Source of the DNA: JBHHYU01 sp046757725
GTDB lineage: Bacteria; Desulfobacterota; Binatia; UBA9968
DNA: 15,071 bases
NCBI GenBank assembly: GCA_046757725.1
Contig: JBHHYU010000076.1
Coordinates: forward strand, 1 to 15,071
Direction of reading: 5' to 3'
Position numbers and translations under genes: made by a program. The notes beneath the pieces are model-generated. The model was not told the DNA's origin. It did no database searches and was given only the letters and a program-made list of their open reading frames with translations. Positions 13,585 to 15,071 of this stretch are shown here, piece after piece. Within the stretch, counting starts at the first letter, position 1; each line of letters starts with the position of its first letter.

Positions 13585-15071
13585 GTTTTTACGCCGGCGA
13601 GGTCCTGGCAGGGACCGCCTGCAAATATCCTGAAAAGATTGCGCTCTTCTCCAAAGAGGGAGAGCTGACTTTCCGTGCGTTGGACGAGCAAAGCACATGC
13701 ATCGCGGCTCATCTCCACAACGAGAGAGTAAACCAAGGAGATCGAGTTGGTCTTTTTCTGCCTAACTCTCTGGCCTTTGCGCTCGGGTACTACGGAAGCC
13801 AAAAGAGAGGGGCGGTTACGGTTGTCCTGGACGTACGACTGAAGGGAAAAGAACTCAAAGGAGTCTTGCGGGACGCCGATTTGAGCCTCCTGATCACCCA
13901 CCGGCGTTTCATGCCTGAGATCACGGAGGCCCTTATGGAATTCAAGCGAATTCCAGTCTGGGTCGTTGACGGAGAGGGGGAGCAGGGCTTTGAGAAACGG
14001 CTCACCCCGGTCGCAACCGGCATGGCACCGCCCGAGTATCGTCCGGAGGATGAGGCCCTCATCCTATACACATCGGGTACCACGGGAGAGCCAAAAGGGG
14101 TTGTGCTCAACTATGTGAATTTAGCCCAATTTCCGCGGTGCACTGCCGAGGTGTGGAGAACAGACTCCGATGCGGTATGGGGTTGCATCCTTCCCATGTC
14201 GCACATATCGGGTCCGATATACCTAAATGAAATAGTCGACAAGGGAAACAGCATGGTCATCTTTGACCAGATCAATCCCATCAGCCTGCTCGAGGGGATC
14301 GAAAAGTACAGGATCACCATTTTTCACGCGGTTCCAACCATCTTCCAGCTTCTCCTGGAAGTCCGCAACCTCAGAGATTATGACACTCATAGTGTCCAGA
14401 TTGCCGGCATGATGGGAACAACGGTTCCACTACCGCTCATGCGCGCCTTTAAGGCTGCCCAACCCCATATCAAGCTGGTTCAGGGATATGGTCTGACCGA
14501 GACCTCGCCGTTGATCACCGCGACGCCTGTTCAAGAAGCCGATGCCACCATGGGAAGCATGGGGCGGGCTGTGCCTGGGGTTGAGGTAAGAATTATTAAC
14601 GATGATGGAAAGGAAGCACCCGAAGGGGAGATCGTGACACGAGGGCCCCACGTCATGAAGAGTTACTTCCGCAGGCCTGCGGCTACGGCCAAGTGTATTC
14701 GAGATGGATGGTTCTACACGGGAGACATCGCGCGGCGTGATACCGATGGCTATTATTATCACCTGGGGCGAAAAGACGACTTGATTATAACCGGAGGCCT
14801 CAACGTCTATCCAGCCGAGGTGGAGCATACACTGTGCGAACACCCCCTGGTCCAGGAGGCTATGATCTTCCCAATCCCGGATGCCAAGAGAGGAAATGTC
14901 CTTGGAGCCGCCGTGGTCCTACGACCGGAAAAAAAGATCGAAGAAAAAGAGCTGTTGAGTTTCCTCCGTTCCAACCTGGCAAATTTTAAAGTCCCCCAGA
15001 AAATCGCCATACGCGACTCCCTCCCACGAACCCCCACAGGGAAAGTCATCCGGGATGCCTCCGCGCTGCTC
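13551..15071 (+). CDS. AMP-forming acyl-CoA synthetase (partial, runs off the end)
   Basis: This frame is open for 507 codons to the end of the window, with no stop seen. It is an ANL-superfamily ligase that activates a carboxylic acid with ATP and joins it to CoA. Motifs are YTSGTTGEPKG at 173-183 (AMP binding), GYGLTET at 312-318, WFYTGDIA at 387-394, GRKDDLIITGGLNVYP near 406-421, and TGK with the catalytic lysine K498. Only a short C-terminal tail is missing. Size and motifs fit medium- or long-chain fatty acid or aryl acid ligases; the acid cannot be named. The ATG at 13551 has AAAGGG upstream and overlaps the aldolase 3' end by 34 bases, so the two are translationally coupled. Confidence 0.93.
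   Translation, partial: MAKGTHSPDQLGFYAGEVLAGTACKYPEKIALFSKEGELTFRALDEQSTCIAAHLHNERVNQGDRVGLFLPNSLAFALGYYGSQKRGAVTVVLDVRLKGKELKGVLRDADLSLLITHRRFMPEITEALMEFKRIPVWVVDGEGEQGFEKRLTPVATGMAPPEYRPEDEALILYTSGTTGEPKGVVLNYVNLAQFPRCTAEVWRTDSDAVWGCILPMSHISGPIYLNEIVDKGNSMVIFDQINPISLLEGIEKYRITIFHAVPTIFQLLLEVRNLRDYDTHSVQIAGMMGTTVPLPLMRAFKAAQPHIKLVQGYGLTETSPLITATPVQEADATMGSMGRAVPGVEVRIINDDGKEAPEGEIVTRGPHVMKSYFRRPAATAKCIRDGWFYTGDIARRDTDGYYYHLGRKDDLIITGGLNVYPAEVEHTLCEHPLVQEAMIFPIPDAKRGNVLGAAVVLRPEKKIEEKELLSFLRSNLANFKVPQKIAIRDSLPRTPTGKVIRDASALL

Noticed and set aside
13581..14110. Minus-strand open frames over the 3' region
   Set aside because: They are shadows of the acyl-CoA synthetase, which is open in one plus-strand frame from 13551 to the window end with all ANL motifs.

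Overview
The window reads as ordinary chromosomal DNA of a Gram-negative bacterium. SPOR-tailed D,D-carboxypeptidase, HolA, Memo-family and FAH-family genes, a TPP-riboswitch thiamine operon and near-balanced base composition would fit a Desulfobacterota-like ('deltaproteobacterial') or similar deep lineage. That placement is inference from gene style only. No insertion sequence, phage gene, CRISPR array or rRNA was seen.

Positions 1-4085 (minus strand). From right to left these are an FAH-family hydrolase and a Memo-family protein (one short operon), then a promoter, a TPP riboswitch with a terminator-type expression platform, thiS, thiG, a ThiE/TenI-family gene, a small three-helix membrane protein, and tRNA-Thr(CGT). 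The tRNA begins on the base next to the preceding stop codon. Thiamine thiazole synthesis and coupling is therefore under TPP attenuation, and the tRNA may be cut from the end of the same transcript.

Positions 4195-8657 (plus strand). A small unknown protein is followed by a tight cluster: holA (DNA polymerase III delta, with an unusually long insert), a secreted single-HKD phospholipase-D-type nuclease, a membrane-anchored OB-fold protein, and a small zinc-ribbon protein. After a 307-base gap with a possible terminator comes a D-alanyl-D-alanine carboxypeptidase with a C-terminal SPOR domain. Its signal peptide can be read only if translation starts at a non-standard codon, probably CTG at 7434. 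A convergent MBL-fold hydrolase gene (8684-9418, minus) ends this part.

Positions 9680-15071 (plus strand) are the most interesting part. A MarR-type regulator precedes four overlapping genes: a PNP/UDP-family nucleoside phosphorylase, a methylthioribose-1-phosphate isomerase (MtnA)-like protein with an extra degenerate eIF2B-like domain, a class II aldolase fused to an SCP2-type lipid-binding domain, and an AMP-forming acyl-CoA synthetase that runs off the window. Phosphorylase, isomerase and aldolase in this order match the logic of the 'DHAP shunt', which splits 5'-substituted nucleosides (5'-methylthioadenosine, 5'-deoxyadenosine) into adenine, dihydroxyacetone phosphate and an aldehyde. 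The SCP2 domain, the altered substrate motifs and the acyl-CoA synthetase suggest a version adapted to a hydrophobic 5'-substituent. This is a hypothesis; the reaction order is family knowledge and the substrate is inference.
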